A stretch of DNA of 26,424 bases from Pseudaeromonas sp041911695 (GTDB lineage: Bacteria > Pseudomonadota > Gammaproteobacteria > Enterobacterales > Aeromonadaceae). The notes under the pieces are model-generated. The model had not been told where the DNA came from. It saw only the letters and a program-made list of their open reading frames with translations, and searched no databases. A program made the position numbers and the translations under genes. The stretch spans positions 1 through 26,424 of the forward strand of contig JAYROM010000203.1 of the NCBI GenBank assembly GCA_041911695.1, given 5' to 3'. The stretch's first letter is position 1. Each line of letters opens with the position of its first letter. Below, piece by piece: positions 7,422 through 15,430 of this stretch.

Positions 7422-8531
7422 ATGAAACTGGATGGATTGTTGCAGTTGCTGATTGACCGGAAGGGCTCGGATCTCTTCCTGTCGGTAGGGATAGAGCCCT
7501 GCCTCAAGGTCAATGGCCATATCAATAAACTGGGCAACCTGCCGCTGGATGCGGAGATGGTGCTGGAGTTTATCAAGGAGGCCATGACCCCCGAGATTTA
7601 TAAGCGCTTCTGCGACACCCGTGAGGCCAACTTTGCTCTGCAACGCCCGATAGAGCTTGGTCGTTTCCGGGTCAGCTGCTTCTGGCAGATGGGCAACCCG
7701 GGTATGGTTATCCGCCGCATCATCACGGATATTCCCACCATGGAGGAGCTCTATCTGCCGGAGATCCTGCGCGAGGTCTGTATGACCAAGCGCGGCCTGG
7801 TGCTCTTTGTCGGAGCCACCGGTGCGGGTAAGTCCACCACCCAGGCGGCCATGATCGGCTACCGCAACCAGATGACGGATGGCCACATCCTGACCATCGA
7901 AGATCCGGTGGAATTCGTGCACCAGCATGCTCACTCCATCATCACCCAGCGGGAAGTGGGGGCCGATACCGAATCCTTCGATAACGCCCTCAAGTCGGCG
8001 CTGCGTCAGGCGCCGGATGTGATCCTGCTTGGTGAAATCCGCTCGCGTGAGACCATGGAGTTTGCGCTCTCCTTTGCCGAGACCGGTCATCTGTGTCTGG
8101 CGACCTTGCATGCCAACAACGCCAACCAGGCCCTGGAGCGCATCCTGCACCTGGTGCCGGTCGAGAAGCATCGTCAGTTGCTCTACGATCTCTCCTTCAA
8201 CCTGCGTGGCATCGTCGCCCAACAGTTGATCCCGACCCGAGATGGTCAGGGGCGACGGGCGGCGTTTGAGTTGCTGATCAATACGCCGCTGGTGCAGGAG
8301 ATCATCATGAAGGGCGAGATGCATCGCCTGAAGGAGGTGATGAGCAAGTCGCGGGAGCAGGGGATGGTCACCTTCGATCAGTCGCTGTTTGATCTGTACC
8401 GTCAGGGCGTGATTGGGTACAACGAAGCGTTGGCACATGCTGACTCACCGAACGATGTCCGCCTGATGATCAAGCTCGATGGCGGCGTCTCGCCGGATGC
8501 CGGCACCTTAAGTAACGTCTCGGTCGAATAG
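7422..8531 (+). CDS. pilU: PilT-like accessory retraction ATPase PilU
   Basis: PilU is a PilT paralogue that assists retraction under load, acting with PilT. The 369-residue product has SDLFLSVGIEPCLKVNG near the N-terminus, Walker A GATGAGKST at 131-139, ILTIEDPVEF, a Walker B VILLGEIRS and the His-box GHLCLATLHAN. It lacks the AIRNLIRE motif of PilT and has a longer C-terminal tail (RLMIKLDGG onwards), both features of PilU. GGAG lies a few bases before ATG 7422. The gene is the second in the pilTU operon. A GC-rich imperfect hairpin at 543-571 nt into the 8 kb region (8543-8571) may end the transcript, but it has no U-tract. Confidence 0.96.
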   Translation: MKLDGLLQLLIDRKGSDLFLSVGIEPCLKVNGHINKLGNLPLDAEMVLEFIKEAMTPEIYKRFCDTREANFALQRPIELGRFRVSCFWQMGNPGMVIRRIITDIPTMEELYLPEILREVCMTKRGLVLFVGATGAGKSTTQAAMIGYRNQMTDGHILTIEDPVEFVHQHAHSIITQREVGADTESFDNALKSALRQAPDVILLGEIRSRETMEFALSFAETGHLCLATLHANNANQALERILHLVPVEKHRQLLYDLSFNLRGIVAQQLIPTRDGQGRRAAFELLINTPLVQEIIMKGEMHRLKEVMSKSREQGMVTFDQSLFDLYRQGVIGYNEALAHADSPNDVRLMIKLDGGVSPDAGTLSNVSVE

Positions 8532-8601
8532 CCGTGCAGTTAACCGGTCTCCGCGTGATGCGGCGGCCGGTCTATAGACGCGCCCCGCCCGGCCCTCTAT
8601 C

Positions 8602-8663
8602 CTCGATTCTCGATTCTCGATTCTCGATTCTCGATTCTCGATTCTCGATTCTCGATTCTCGAT
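8602..8663 (+). repeat. Heptanucleotide tandem repeat (CTCGATT), 8 full copies plus 6 nt
   Basis: Eight perfect head-to-tail copies of CTCGATT and a ninth lacking its last base occupy 62 nt, ending 28 nt before the yaaA start codon and 18 nt before its Shine-Dalgarno AAGGAG. The array is intergenic. Perfect short arrays change length by replication slippage, and this one lies where promoter or 5' leader elements of yaaA would be. Confidence 0.97.
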
Positions 8664-8691
8664 ATGTTCTGTTCCCCGATAAGGAGTGGCT

Positions 8692-9465
8692 ATGCTGCTG
8701 GTGATCTCACCTGCCAAAACGTTGGACTATACCTCCGCTTATCCTCCGGTCGCGGTGACTACGCCCGCTTTTTTGCCGCAGGCGACCGCGCTGAATGCAC
8801 TCTGCCGTCAACTGACGCCGGCGGCGCTGGCCAGTCTGATGCAGATCAGTGACAAGCTGGCGGCCCTGAACGTGGCGCGCTTTGCCGAATGGCAGCCAAC
8901 GGTTGACGCGCCACAGGCCCGGCCGGCGATCTTTGCCTTCAAGGGGGATGTCTATACCGGGTTGGATGTAGACAGCCTGAGCGCTGAGGATCTGGCCTAT
9001 GCGCAGTCGGTATTGTGCATGCTCTCCGGCCTGTATGGTCTGTTGCGTCCGCTGGATGCGATGTGGCCATATCGCCTGGAGATGGGGTCGCGGCTGGCCA
9101 ATCCGGCCGGCAAGGATCTGTATGCCTTCTGGGGGGGGCAGATCACCGAGGCGCTGAATCAGCGCCTGGCTGCACAGGCCGAGCCGGTGTTGATCAATCT
9201 GGCGTCGCAAGAGTATTTCGATGCGGTACAACCGGCACAGCTCAAGGCGCGGATTGTCAGCCCAGTGTTTGAGGATGAAAAAAACGGTCGCTATAAAATC
9301 ATCAGCTTCCATGCCAAAAAGGCGCGCGGCCTGATGACCCGTTTCGTGGTGCAAGGACGGCTGACCCACCCGGAACAGCTGCTCGATTTCACCCTCGGTG
9401 GTTACGCCTATGCGCCCGAGGTGTCGACCGCGGATCGCCCGGTGTTCCGCCGGGCAGAGCGCTAA
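8692..9465 (+). CDS. yaaA: Peroxide stress protein YaaA
   Basis: A 257-residue member of the YaaA/DUF328 family, which in E. coli limits intracellular free iron and DNA damage during hydrogen peroxide stress and is under OxyR control there. Family landmarks are the N-terminal LLVISPAKTLDY, ISDKLAALNVARF, AFKGDVYTGL, MLSGLYGLLRPLD, YRLEMGSRL, NLASQEYF and the C-terminal FHAKKARGLMTRF. ATG 8692 is chosen over a GTG six bases upstream because AAGGAG stands 5 nt before it. The start is immediately preceded by the CTCGATT array. No OxyR site was recognised by eye. Confidence 0.95.
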   Translation: MLLVISPAKTLDYTSAYPPVAVTTPAFLPQATALNALCRQLTPAALASLMQISDKLAALNVARFAEWQPTVDAPQARPAIFAFKGDVYTGLDVDSLSAEDLAYAQSVLCMLSGLYGLLRPLDAMWPYRLEMGSRLANPAGKDLYAFWGGQITEALNQRLAAQAEPVLINLASQEYFDAVQPAQLKARIVSPVFEDEKNGRYKIISFHAKKARGLMTRFVVQGRLTHPEQLLDFTLGGYAYAPEVSTADRPVFRRAER

Positions 9466-9479
9466 CCGTCACGACGGTA

Positions 9480-9510
9480 TAAAAAAATGCACCACCCGGA
9501 GGTGGTGCAT
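9480..9510 (-). terminator. Rho-independent terminator of the Asr-like gene
   Basis: A perfect 10-bp stem (ATGCACCACC / GGTGGTGCAT) with a 4-nt loop is followed on the minus strand by a run of T (9480-9487). It lies 35 nt after the stop of the small Lys-rich gene and 15 nt after the convergent yaaA stop, for which it lacks a U-tract. Confidence 0.85.
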
Positions 9511-9544
9511 TGGGCTCGGAACGCAGTGAAGGACGTTCGCGAAA

Positions 9545-9814
9545 TTAGTTGGTCTTGGCCGCTGGCGCGACTGGCTTCTTGGCCTTATGCACCTTCTTGA
9601 CCGGCGCCTTCTTGACCGGCGCCTTCTTGGTGGCGGCCTTGGTGACTTGGTGAGCCTTGACATGATGGACCGGCTTGACCACCTTCTTGGCCGGGGCGGA
9701 TTCGCCAGCCGGGGTGGTCGTGGCAGCGGCCGAGACCGTGGTGGTATCTGCCAGGGCGACACTGGCACTCAGGGCAAACAGGGCAGCAGTGGTCAAGGTC
9801 ATTAGTTTGTTCAT
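9545..9814 (-). CDS. Small Lys/Ala-rich exported protein, acid-shock (Asr)-like
   Basis: An 89-residue protein with a clear Sec signal peptide (MNKLMTLTTAALFALSASVALA, cleavage predicted after residue 22) followed by a low-complexity basic region rich in Lys, Ala, Pro, Val and Thr, with KKAPV repeated (KAPVKKAPVKKVHKAKK). The 15-bp unit encoding the repeat is duplicated exactly at 9592-9621. Composition and design resemble enterobacterial acid-shock protein Asr, a periplasmic basic protein whose transcription RstA activates in E. coli. Here the gene lies 107 nt downstream of rstB on the same strand, which supports that idea. Low complexity makes homology uncertain; no clear RstA box was found upstream. 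The ATG follows AAGGAG at 8 nt. Confidence 0.8.
   Translation of the reverse strand: MNKLMTLTTAALFALSASVALADTTTVSAAATTTPAGESAPAKKVVKPVHHVKAHQVTKAATKKAPVKKAPVKKVHKAKKPVAPAAKTN
9592..9630. repeat. 15-bp direct repeat inside the Asr-like gene
   Basis: Two exact copies of a 15-bp unit (9592-9606, 9607-9621) and a 9-nt partial third copy encode the KKAPV protein repeat. Whole-codon length means slippage would change repeat number without a frameshift. Confidence 0.85.
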
Positions 9815-9921
9815 GTCGGTCTCCTTGCGGGTATCTGTTGCAGCCTCAGGACAGGTGTCACTGCTTGACTGTTGAGATCATCCTAGACAAGGCCAACGCA
9901 TCGATCTGTGGGTCAAGGGTG

Positions 9922-11217
9922 TCAGCGTGTAACGGTTTGTACGAGAGGCCAGCGTAGGGTGAAGCGGGCACCACCGAGGCGGCCACTATCCAGCGTCACG
10001 CTGCCTTGATGGGCGCGGATGACGCTATCGACAATCGCCAGCCCCAACCCGCAGCCGCCAGTATGGCGGTCGCGACTCGGATCGAGCCGGGTGAACGGCT
10101 CAAACACCTGTGCCCGCATGGTGTCCGGAATGCCGGGGCCATCATCCTCTACCTGCAGGCAGGCCTGGTCGCCCTCGCGCCACAGGGTGACCATGATCTG
10201 GTTGCTGGCGTAACGCACGGCATTGCCGACCAGGTTGTCCATCGCGCGGCCGATCAGCAGCGGATCGCCCTCCCACTGGTCGATCTCTGCGGCCTGTTCA
10301 TAACGCAACTGTAACGGCCCGAGCAGGGATTGCCACTGTGCCACATGGCGCGCCAACCAAGGGGCGACCGGCCATTGTTGCGGGTGCAGCACGGTTTCCG
10401 GATGTTCCAGACGCGCATACATCAGCATCTCATCGATCAGCGCATCCAGTTCGTTCAAGTCCTGCGCCATCTCTTCCCGTTCGGTGTCGGCCAGCCCCTC
10501 CTGCAGTTCCAGCCGGTAACGCAAGCGGACCAGCGGGGTGCGCAGTTCATGGGCGATGCCGTTGGTCAGCCGCTGTCGGCTGGCAATCAGCCGTTGCAGG
10601 TTACCGGCCATCAGGTCGAAGGCCTCACCCAACCGATAGAGGCTGGAGTCCTCGCGCAGGCTACTGCGCGCATCCAGATCGCCGGAGCCGAGCTGGCGGG
10701 TGGCGGCCTCGAGCTTGAGCAGGTCGCGCCAGTGCGGACGCATCCACAGAAACACCGGCAGTGCCAGCGACAGCCCCATGGCGATCAGCATCACCACATC
10801 GAGCCAGCGCACCTCGCGCAGGAAGGAGAGGTAACTGATCGGGCCGGCAACCAGGACATAATCGCTGTCCGGGATGCGCTGCATAAACTGGTCCTGATCC
10901 TCGAGGATGATGATATCGCCCTGGCGCAGCGCGGGCAGCGCATCATCCTCGATCTGATCTTCGGTCTGCGCCAGCGACTGGATGCGGACATCAAACGACA
11001 GCGGGCTTTCAGTCTGTGCCAGCTGGGTGGCCCACTGCTCCGGCGGAATATGGCGCAAGTCGTTACGCACCTGCGACAGGGCGCCCTGCATCAGGTCATC
11101 CAGCGACTTGTCCATCGCCCGGTCGGTAGTGATGCGGTAAATGCCGCCGATCAGCAGCGCCATCAACAGGAAGCTGCCCATCAGCAACAGGTAGAACTGG
11201 ACGAAGAGTTTACGCAC
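9922..11217 (-). CDS. rstB: Sensor histidine kinase RstB
   Basis: The membrane sensor of the RstAB two-component system, controlled by PhoPQ and linked to acid and magnesium responses in enterobacteria. The 431-residue product has two transmembrane segments (about residues 8-29 and 139-158) around a periplasmic domain, a HAMP-like linker after FLWMRPHWRDLLKLEAA, the phosphoacceptor His223 in GIAHELRTPLVRLRYR, and ATPase boxes VGNAVRYA (N), EDDGPGIP (G1) and GGCGLGLAI (G2). It follows E. coli RstB closely along its length, including MRKLFVQFYLLL at the start and ARFTLRWPL near the end. It lies 56 nt after rstA on the same strand. Confidence 0.95.
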   Translation of the reverse strand: MRKLFVQFYLLLMGSFLLMALLIGGIYRITTDRAMDKSLDDLMQGALSQVRNDLRHIPPEQWATQLAQTESPLSFDVRIQSLAQTEDQIEDDALPALRQGDIIILEDQDQFMQRIPDSDYVLVAGPISYLSFLREVRWLDVVMLIAMGLSLALPVFLWMRPHWRDLLKLEAATRQLGSGDLDARSSLREDSSLYRLGEAFDLMAGNLQRLIASRQRLTNGIAHELRTPLVRLRYRLELQEGLADTEREEMAQDLNELDALIDEMLMYARLEHPETVLHPQQWPVAPWLARHVAQWQSLLGPLQLRYEQAAEIDQWEGDPLLIGRAMDNLVGNAVRYASNQIMVTLWREGDQACLQVEDDGPGIPDTMRAQVFEPFTRLDPSRDRHTGGCGLGLAIVDSVIRAHQGSVTLDSGRLGGARFTLRWPLVQTVTR

Positions 11218-11273
11218 GTAAAGATTCCTTGGCGGCGGGAGAGGGCCGGAACAGGGCGGCGGTCTACGACCGA

Positions 11274-11987
11274 CTATTGCCAGGCGTTCGGTGCCAGCAG
11301 GTAGCCGCGCTGGCGCACGGTCTTGATGCGTTGTGGGTTCTCGGTATCGTCATGCAGCTTGCGGCGCAGGCGTGAGATGGCGACGTCGATGCTGCGGTCG
11401 AGCCCGTCATAGTCGATACCACGCAGGGCACGAAACAGCTGCTCGCGGTTGAGCACCTGGCCGGCGTGGGTAGCCAGCTCCCACAGCAGATCAAAGTCGG
11501 CGGTGGAGAGCACAATGCGCTCGTCTTGCAGACGCACGTCACGGCTTTCCGGATCGATACGCAACGCACCGAACTGCAAGGCGCGGCTCCGCAGATTAGG
11601 GGCCGGGGAGGCCGGTGTCTCTTGCGGCCGACTGGCGCGCAGTTGCACCCGCAAGCGCGCCAGCAGCACGGCCGGCGGCGTGGTCTTGAGGATATAGTCG
11701 TTGGCGCCGAGCTCCAGACCGAGGATCTGGTTCATGTCGCTGTCGAGCGCGGTGAGCATGACAATCGGCCCATTGAAGCGCGGGCGCAGTTCGCGGCACA
11801 CCGACAGGCCATCCAGTCCCGGCAGCATGATATCCAGCATCACCAGATCCGGCTGTTGCGCCTCGATCACCGCCAGGGCGGTGTCGCCACGTGGCTCAAT
11901 GTGGACACTCATGTCGTGTCGGGACAGGAAGTCGGCGATCAGGCGTCCGATCGCCGCATCATCTTCGACAAAAACAATGCGGTACAT
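11274..11987 (-). CDS. rstA: Response regulator RstA
   Basis: An OmpR/PhoB-family regulator of 237 residues. The receiver domain has the acidic pair Glu8/Asp9/Asp10, the phosphorylated Asp52 in MLDIMLPGLDG, a conserved Thr/Ser at LTALDSD and the Lys in YILKTTPPAVLLARLR. The C-terminal winged helix includes LSTADFDLLWELATHAGQVLNREQL and SIDVAISRLRRKL, ending RIKTVRQRGYLLAPNAWQ. The match with E. coli RstA covers the entire protein. It is encoded between mdtH (49 nt upstream) and rstB, all on the minus strand. In E. coli RstA activates asr; an Asr-like gene lies at the end of this cluster. Confidence 0.95.
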   Translation of the reverse strand: MYRIVFVEDDAAIGRLIADFLSRHDMSVHIEPRGDTALAVIEAQQPDLVMLDIMLPGLDGLSVCRELRPRFNGPIVMLTALDSDMNQILGLELGANDYILKTTPPAVLLARLRVQLRASRPQETPASPAPNLRSRALQFGALRIDPESRDVRLQDERIVLSTADFDLLWELATHAGQVLNREQLFRALRGIDYDGLDRSIDVAISRLRRKLHDDTENPQRIKTVRQRGYLLAPNAWQ

Positions 11988-12036
11988 GCCAAGGCTCCAG
12001 CAACGGCTTATGCCTCAAGGATACCCGTAACCCGCG

Positions 12037-13248
12037 TTACTGCAAGGAAGAGAGCGGTTGCAGGGCTGAACGCGCATGGCCATGCTGCCACCACCACAGG
12101 GTCAGCCAGGTGGTGGCGCCGATGACACCAAGCACCAGCCACGGCAGGGCCAGCCAGCCACTGGCCTGGCCTTGGTCATACAACCAGCCGCCGCCCAGAT
12201 ACCCGGCCAGACCGCCAATCGCCAACCCAAGACGGCTAAAGCCCATATAGGCGCCGCGGGCGTTGGGGTCGGCCATCGAGGTGAGCAGGGTCTCACGCGC
12301 CGGTTCAGCCAGACTGGAGCCCAGATAAAACAGGCCAATCAGCGCAAACAGCAGCACCAGGTTGCTGGCCATCGGCACCAGCATCAGCGCCAGCGTCATG
12401 ATAGCCAGACCGGCACGCAGCCGGCCGCCCATGCTGAAGCGCTTTTCACTCCAGCGGGCCAGCGGATAGAGCAGGGTGAGGGCGATCAGGCTATCGAGCA
12501 GGTACATCCAGCTCACCGCTTGCGCCTGGCCGGCCATATGTTTGACCAGGATCGGCAGCATCAGCATCACCTGCACGCCGAGGATAAAGTAGCCGCTTAA
12601 CGAGAAGACCAGGCACAAGAATGCGCGATCCTGCAGCACCTGCTTCATGCCTTGGGTCAGGGGCTGGCGGGTCATTGAAATGCGGTAGGAGGGGATCAAC
12701 CAGGCGTTGCACAGCGCGCACAGGGTGAACAGCGCGGCGGCGGTCCAGCAGACATAGTGGAAATCCCATGCCAGCAACCAGCTGCCGAGCAGGGCGCCAA
12801 GCACCGAACAGGCGCTGTCCTGGACCATCATGATCGAGATAAAGCGGCCGCGTTGCCGCGGACGGGTAAATTTGATGATCAATGCCGAGCGCGGCGGGTC
12901 AAACAGCATGCCACCGAGGCCGGAGACGATGCAGGAGAGCACCAGGATCCACGGCGCCTGGGCGACCGCCAGACTGGCAAAGCCGGCAGCGCGCAGCAGC
13001 ATGCCGGTGACGATCAGCGGTTTGGCACCGAAACGGTCGGCCAGTGAGCCACCGAACAACCCCAGCCCCTGCTGGGTCAGTTGACGCAGGCCGAGCGCCA
13101 GACCGACGCTGCTTGCTGCCCAACCAAGGCCATCGACAAAGTGGATACTGATCAATGGCATGACCACAAAGAACCCGAGAATGACCAGCAGGTTATCCAG
13201 TAACAAGAAATATCTGCCCATACGGCGGGCATAACCGGCGGGTGCCAT
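12037..13248 (-). CDS. mdtH: Major facilitator superfamily transporter MdtH
   Basis: A 403-residue, 12-segment MFS drug:proton antiporter matching E. coli MdtH (YceL): GRYFLLLDNLLVILGFFVVMPLIS at the first membrane segment, the motif-A-like loop GGSLADRFGAKPLIVTG, SGLGGMLFDPPRSALI, RPRQRGRFISIMMVQDSA, QVMLMLPILV, LLYPLARWSEKRF, EPARETLLTSMAD and GAYMGFSRLGLAIGGLAGYLGGGWL. E. coli MdtH gives modest resistance to fluoroquinolones when overproduced; native substrates are unknown. ATG 13248 has GAGG 7 nt upstream. It is 49 nt upstream of rstA and may be the first gene of an mdtH-rstA-rstB transcript, and it is divergent from the LysR gene. Confidence 0.93.
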   Translation of the reverse strand: MAPAGYARRMGRYFLLLDNLLVILGFFVVMPLISIHFVDGLGWAASSVGLALGLRQLTQQGLGLFGGSLADRFGAKPLIVTGMLLRAAGFASLAVAQAPWILVLSCIVSGLGGMLFDPPRSALIIKFTRPRQRGRFISIMMVQDSACSVLGALLGSWLLAWDFHYVCWTAAALFTLCALCNAWLIPSYRISMTRQPLTQGMKQVLQDRAFLCLVFSLSGYFILGVQVMLMLPILVKHMAGQAQAVSWMYLLDSLIALTLLYPLARWSEKRFSMGGRLRAGLAIMTLALMLVPMASNLVLLFALIGLFYLGSSLAEPARETLLTSMADPNARGAYMGFSRLGLAIGGLAGYLGGGWLYDQGQASGWLALPWLVLGVIGATTWLTLWWWQHGHARSALQPLSSLQ

Positions 13249-13441
13249 CTAAACGCCTCGTGCAATTGCTTGGAGTGATGCAGGTCTGGCCCTGGCGCAT
13301 CATGACGTCGGGGGGAAGTGGCAGAAGTGTGATCGCCTGCGTTGACACGTTCTGATTCAGTGGAAGCTGTGTGGATATTGTGCAGGGGACAAAGCTATAT
13401 TGATAGCAGGCAACTACCTATAGTTATTATAAGGTTTCATT

Positions 13442-14350
13442 ATGGCTATGACCTTGGAAGATCTGCGCTTGCTGCTGGAGGTGGCGAGTACCGGCAGTTT
13501 TAGTCAGGCGGCGGCACGCACTGGCATGTCGCAGCCGCAGGTCAGTCAGCGCATTGCGTTGCTGGAACAGGAGTTGGGGGGGCCGCTGTTTACCCGCCAT
13601 CGACGCGGCGCGCAACCGACCCCGGCGTGTGAGCAGTACTTGCCTGCCGCCCGCCAGGCGCTGCATTTGCTGGATGAGGGGCGACTGTTGATGCAGGGGG
13701 CACCAGCATTACCACGGGTGACCCTGGCCAGCCTGCCGTCGTTGGCGGCGGTGAGTATGGGGGCCCTGCTGGTGATGTTGGCCGAAGCGCCGATGGAGAT
13801 CCGCTGCGAGACCGACCACTCCAGCGTGATCATGCAGTGGCTGCTCAGTGGCCAGGTGGATGTCGGTTTCGTGCTTAAGTGCCCGGCAGTGGCGGGCATC
13901 CAGATGGAGTTGCTGTGCCGGTCACCGATTATTGCCGTGTGCGCCCACGACCACCCGCTGGCGAGGGCGGCGGCGCTGACGCTGGCCGATATCGCCGATC
14001 AGCGGATTGCGCCGCAATACTGGGGGGACAGTTGTGATCTGCTGATGCAGCGCATTCGTCGTCTGCGCCAGACGGTGCAGCCGCTGCATGCTATCCAGCC
14101 GGGCAGTGCGGCGCGTGAGTTGGCACTGGAACATGGCTTTATCACCATTATGCCGGAGCTGGTGGTGCGTCGGGATCTGCTGGCCGGGCGTCTGGTGCGT
14201 CTGCCGGTCAGTGGGCTGCCGGAGGAGTACTGGGAGGTGATGATGGCTTACCGTAGTGGCAAGCGCTGGCATGAGGCCAAGGAGCGGGTGCTGTTGGCCG
14301 CCCGCGCCCTGGCCTCTGAGTGGCTACCGTTGGCCACGCCCGATCGGTGA
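13442..14350 (+). CDS. LysR-family transcriptional regulator
   Basis: A 302-residue LTTR. Residues 1-60 form the winged helix-turn-helix (LEDLRLLLEVASTGSFSQAAARTGMSQPQVSQRIALLEQELG, ending TRHRRGAQPT), and residues from about 90 form the two-lobed effector-binding domain (VTLASLPSLAAVSMG, VDVGFVLKCPAV, ELALEHGFITIMPELVV). The ligand and targets cannot be told from sequence. It is divergent from mdtH with 193 nt between the starts; LTTRs often regulate the divergent neighbour, so mdtH is a reasonable candidate target, by inference only. AAGG lies 8 nt before ATG 13442. An AT-rich patch just upstream (ATAGTTATTATAAGG) may hold the promoter. Confidence 0.9.
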   Translation: MAMTLEDLRLLLEVASTGSFSQAAARTGMSQPQVSQRIALLEQELGGPLFTRHRRGAQPTPACEQYLPAARQALHLLDEGRLLMQGAPALPRVTLASLPSLAAVSMGALLVMLAEAPMEIRCETDHSSVIMQWLLSGQVDVGFVLKCPAVAGIQMELLCRSPIIAVCAHDHPLARAAALTLADIADQRIAPQYWGDSCDLLMQRIRRLRQTVQPLHAIQPGSAARELALEHGFITIMPELVVRRDLLAGRLVRLPVSGLPEEYWEVMMAYRSGKRWHEAKERVLLAARALASEWLPLATPDR

Positions 14351-14379
14351 GCGCGCCGCCGTAGCCGTGGCGATCGGGA

Positions 14380-14703
14380 TCAGTGCTGCCACTGGATCTG
14401 GCAGCGACGATCCTCGGCATCGCGCGACAACAGCATGCGCGCGAACAGCATCTCGAACTCTTCTTCGGCATTCAGCAGGCCGACGCAGATCTCGACATGC
14501 AATGCCGGATCCAGCGGGAAGTCCAGATACTCCTGCCAGTCCTCTTCCGGCGTGCTGTCACCCAAGGCACCACGGTCGGCGAATTCGGCATTGAACAGGG
14601 CGATTTGGGCCTCGGAGAGGTTATCGCTGGCCAGTTCGAGGAAGATTTCATAAGCGTGATCGAGCAGGTCGTCGATCTCGAGCAGTTCAACGGGGTGGTC
14701 CAT
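14380..14703 (-). CDS. yciU: YciU / DUF440 (UPF0263) family, putative double-stranded DNA mimic
   Basis: A 107-residue, strongly acidic protein: LLEIDDLLDHAYEIFLELASDNLSEAQIALFN, EEDWQEYLDFPLDPALHVEICVGL and ARMLLSRD match E. coli YciU and Haemophilus HI1450. The HI1450 structure has an acidic face suggested to imitate DNA, and binding to HU was reported; the physiological role is unsettled. The ATG at 14703 is preferred to an in-frame TTG 15 nt upstream because the family begins near there, though its Shine-Dalgarno is weak. The gene is convergent with the LysR gene, with 29 nt between the stops. Confidence 0.88.
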   Translation of the reverse strand: MDHPVELLEIDDLLDHAYEIFLELASDNLSEAQIALFNAEFADRGALGDSTPEEDWQEYLDFPLDPALHVEICVGLLNAEEEFEMLFARMLLSRDAEDRRCQIQWQH

Positions 14704-14791
14704 AGGGATCTCTAGCAACTAGACAAGGTAACGTATTAGAACACGGAAAAGCGGGGCGCGGAATTGGCCGCCGCGCGTGAGCGGGGTGAGC

Positions 14792-14829
14792 GCGATATTC
14801 TTTGACATATCGCTGCCAGCTTATATCGC
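14792..14829. promoter_or_regulatory. Repeated ATATCGC motifs with TTGACA upstream of the hemerythrin gene
   Basis: GCGATAT (14792-14798) and ATATCGC (14807-14813) form a perfect 7-bp inverted repeat spanning a consensus -35 hexamer TTGACA (14802-14807). A third ATATCGC stands at 14823-14829, 16 nt further on and near where a -10 would be expected. This looks like an operator on a promoter about 70-100 nt before the hemerythrin start; the regulator is not identified. Confidence 0.4.
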
Positions 14830-14895
14830 ATGAGCTACGTTTAACTGAGCGCTACCGGGGACGGTTCTGGCAGCGAGGATGTCGGGAGAAGGGTT

Positions 14896-15312
14896 GTGGA
14901 CGATACGTCGTCGATAGATGAGCTGGATCAGGCACTGCAGACCGGCCATCCGCTGATTGATCACCAGCACCAGGCGTTATTGGCACTGTGCCTCGGCCTG
15001 CAACAGGCGATGCGCGAGCAGATAACCAATGCCGATCTGATCAGACGCTTGTTGCTGTTGCAACGGCTGTTGGCCGAGCATTTTCAGTGTGAGGAACGGG
15101 TGATGCGTGAGCAGGGCTACCCGGAGTACGCCCCGCACCGCCAGGAGCATCAACGTCTGCTTGGATTGCTGGCACCGCAGGTCAACCTGTGGGAAGCCGG
15201 CCAGTTGCCGGAACTCTCCACCTTGCAGGGGTTAGAGCAGCTGATCACCGATCATGTCAAAGGTTTCGATCTGGGGCTGGCGCTGTATATGCGTCGTCAG
15301 GCGCGCGGCTAG
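14896..15312 (+). CDS. Bacteriohemerythrin
   Basis: A 138-residue single-domain hemerythrin: a four-helix bundle with a di-iron site that binds oxygen reversibly, used for oxygen storage or sensing. All seven expected ligands can be placed: His25 (LIDHQH), His62 and Glu66 (HFQCEE), His81 and His85 (HRQEH), His120 and Asp125 (HVKGFD). The start is GTG 14896, with GGAGAAGGG close upstream; there is no better ATG before the first helix. It has no fused signalling domain. The neighbours yciU and yhhW give no obvious pathway, although the downstream pirin is also an iron/oxygen-type protein. An inverted repeat lies in its upstream region. Confidence 0.93.
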   Translation: MDDTSSIDELDQALQTGHPLIDHQHQALLALCLGLQQAMREQITNADLIRRLLLLQRLLAEHFQCEERVMREQGYPEYAPHRQEHQRLLGLLAPQVNLWEAGQLPELSTLQGLEQLITDHVKGFDLGLALYMRRQARG

Positions 15313-15360
15313 GGTGGGGCAACGGTGGGCTATTGATCGAATTATTAGAAAGGTTGGGCG

Positions 15361-15380
15361 GATATTTTGCGATATTCTGC
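15361..15380. promoter_or_regulatory. Tandem decamer upstream of yhhW
   Basis: GATATTTTGC and GATATTCTGC stand head to tail, differing by one base, 51 nt before the yhhW start. The second copy with its two upstream bases forms GCGATATTCT, the same 10-mer found at 14792-14801 before the hemerythrin gene. A shared regulator is possible but not shown. Confidence 0.35.
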
Positions 15381-15430
15381 GTTAAACCGGCGCGGCAGAC
15401 TGACGTTGTCAATTAATCAGGAGTGTCTAT

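Noticed and set aside
8602..8663. CRISPR-like array
   Set aside because: Units are 7 nt, directly adjacent and without spacers, and no cas gene is near.
8508..8717. Minus-strand frame with repeated ENRESRI
   Set aside because: The protein repeat is only the 7-bp array read three units at a time (21 nt); no ribosome-binding site supports translation.
9815..9921. RstA box before the Asr-like gene
   Set aside because: I looked for a TACATnTnGTTACA-type site on both strands and saw no convincing match.
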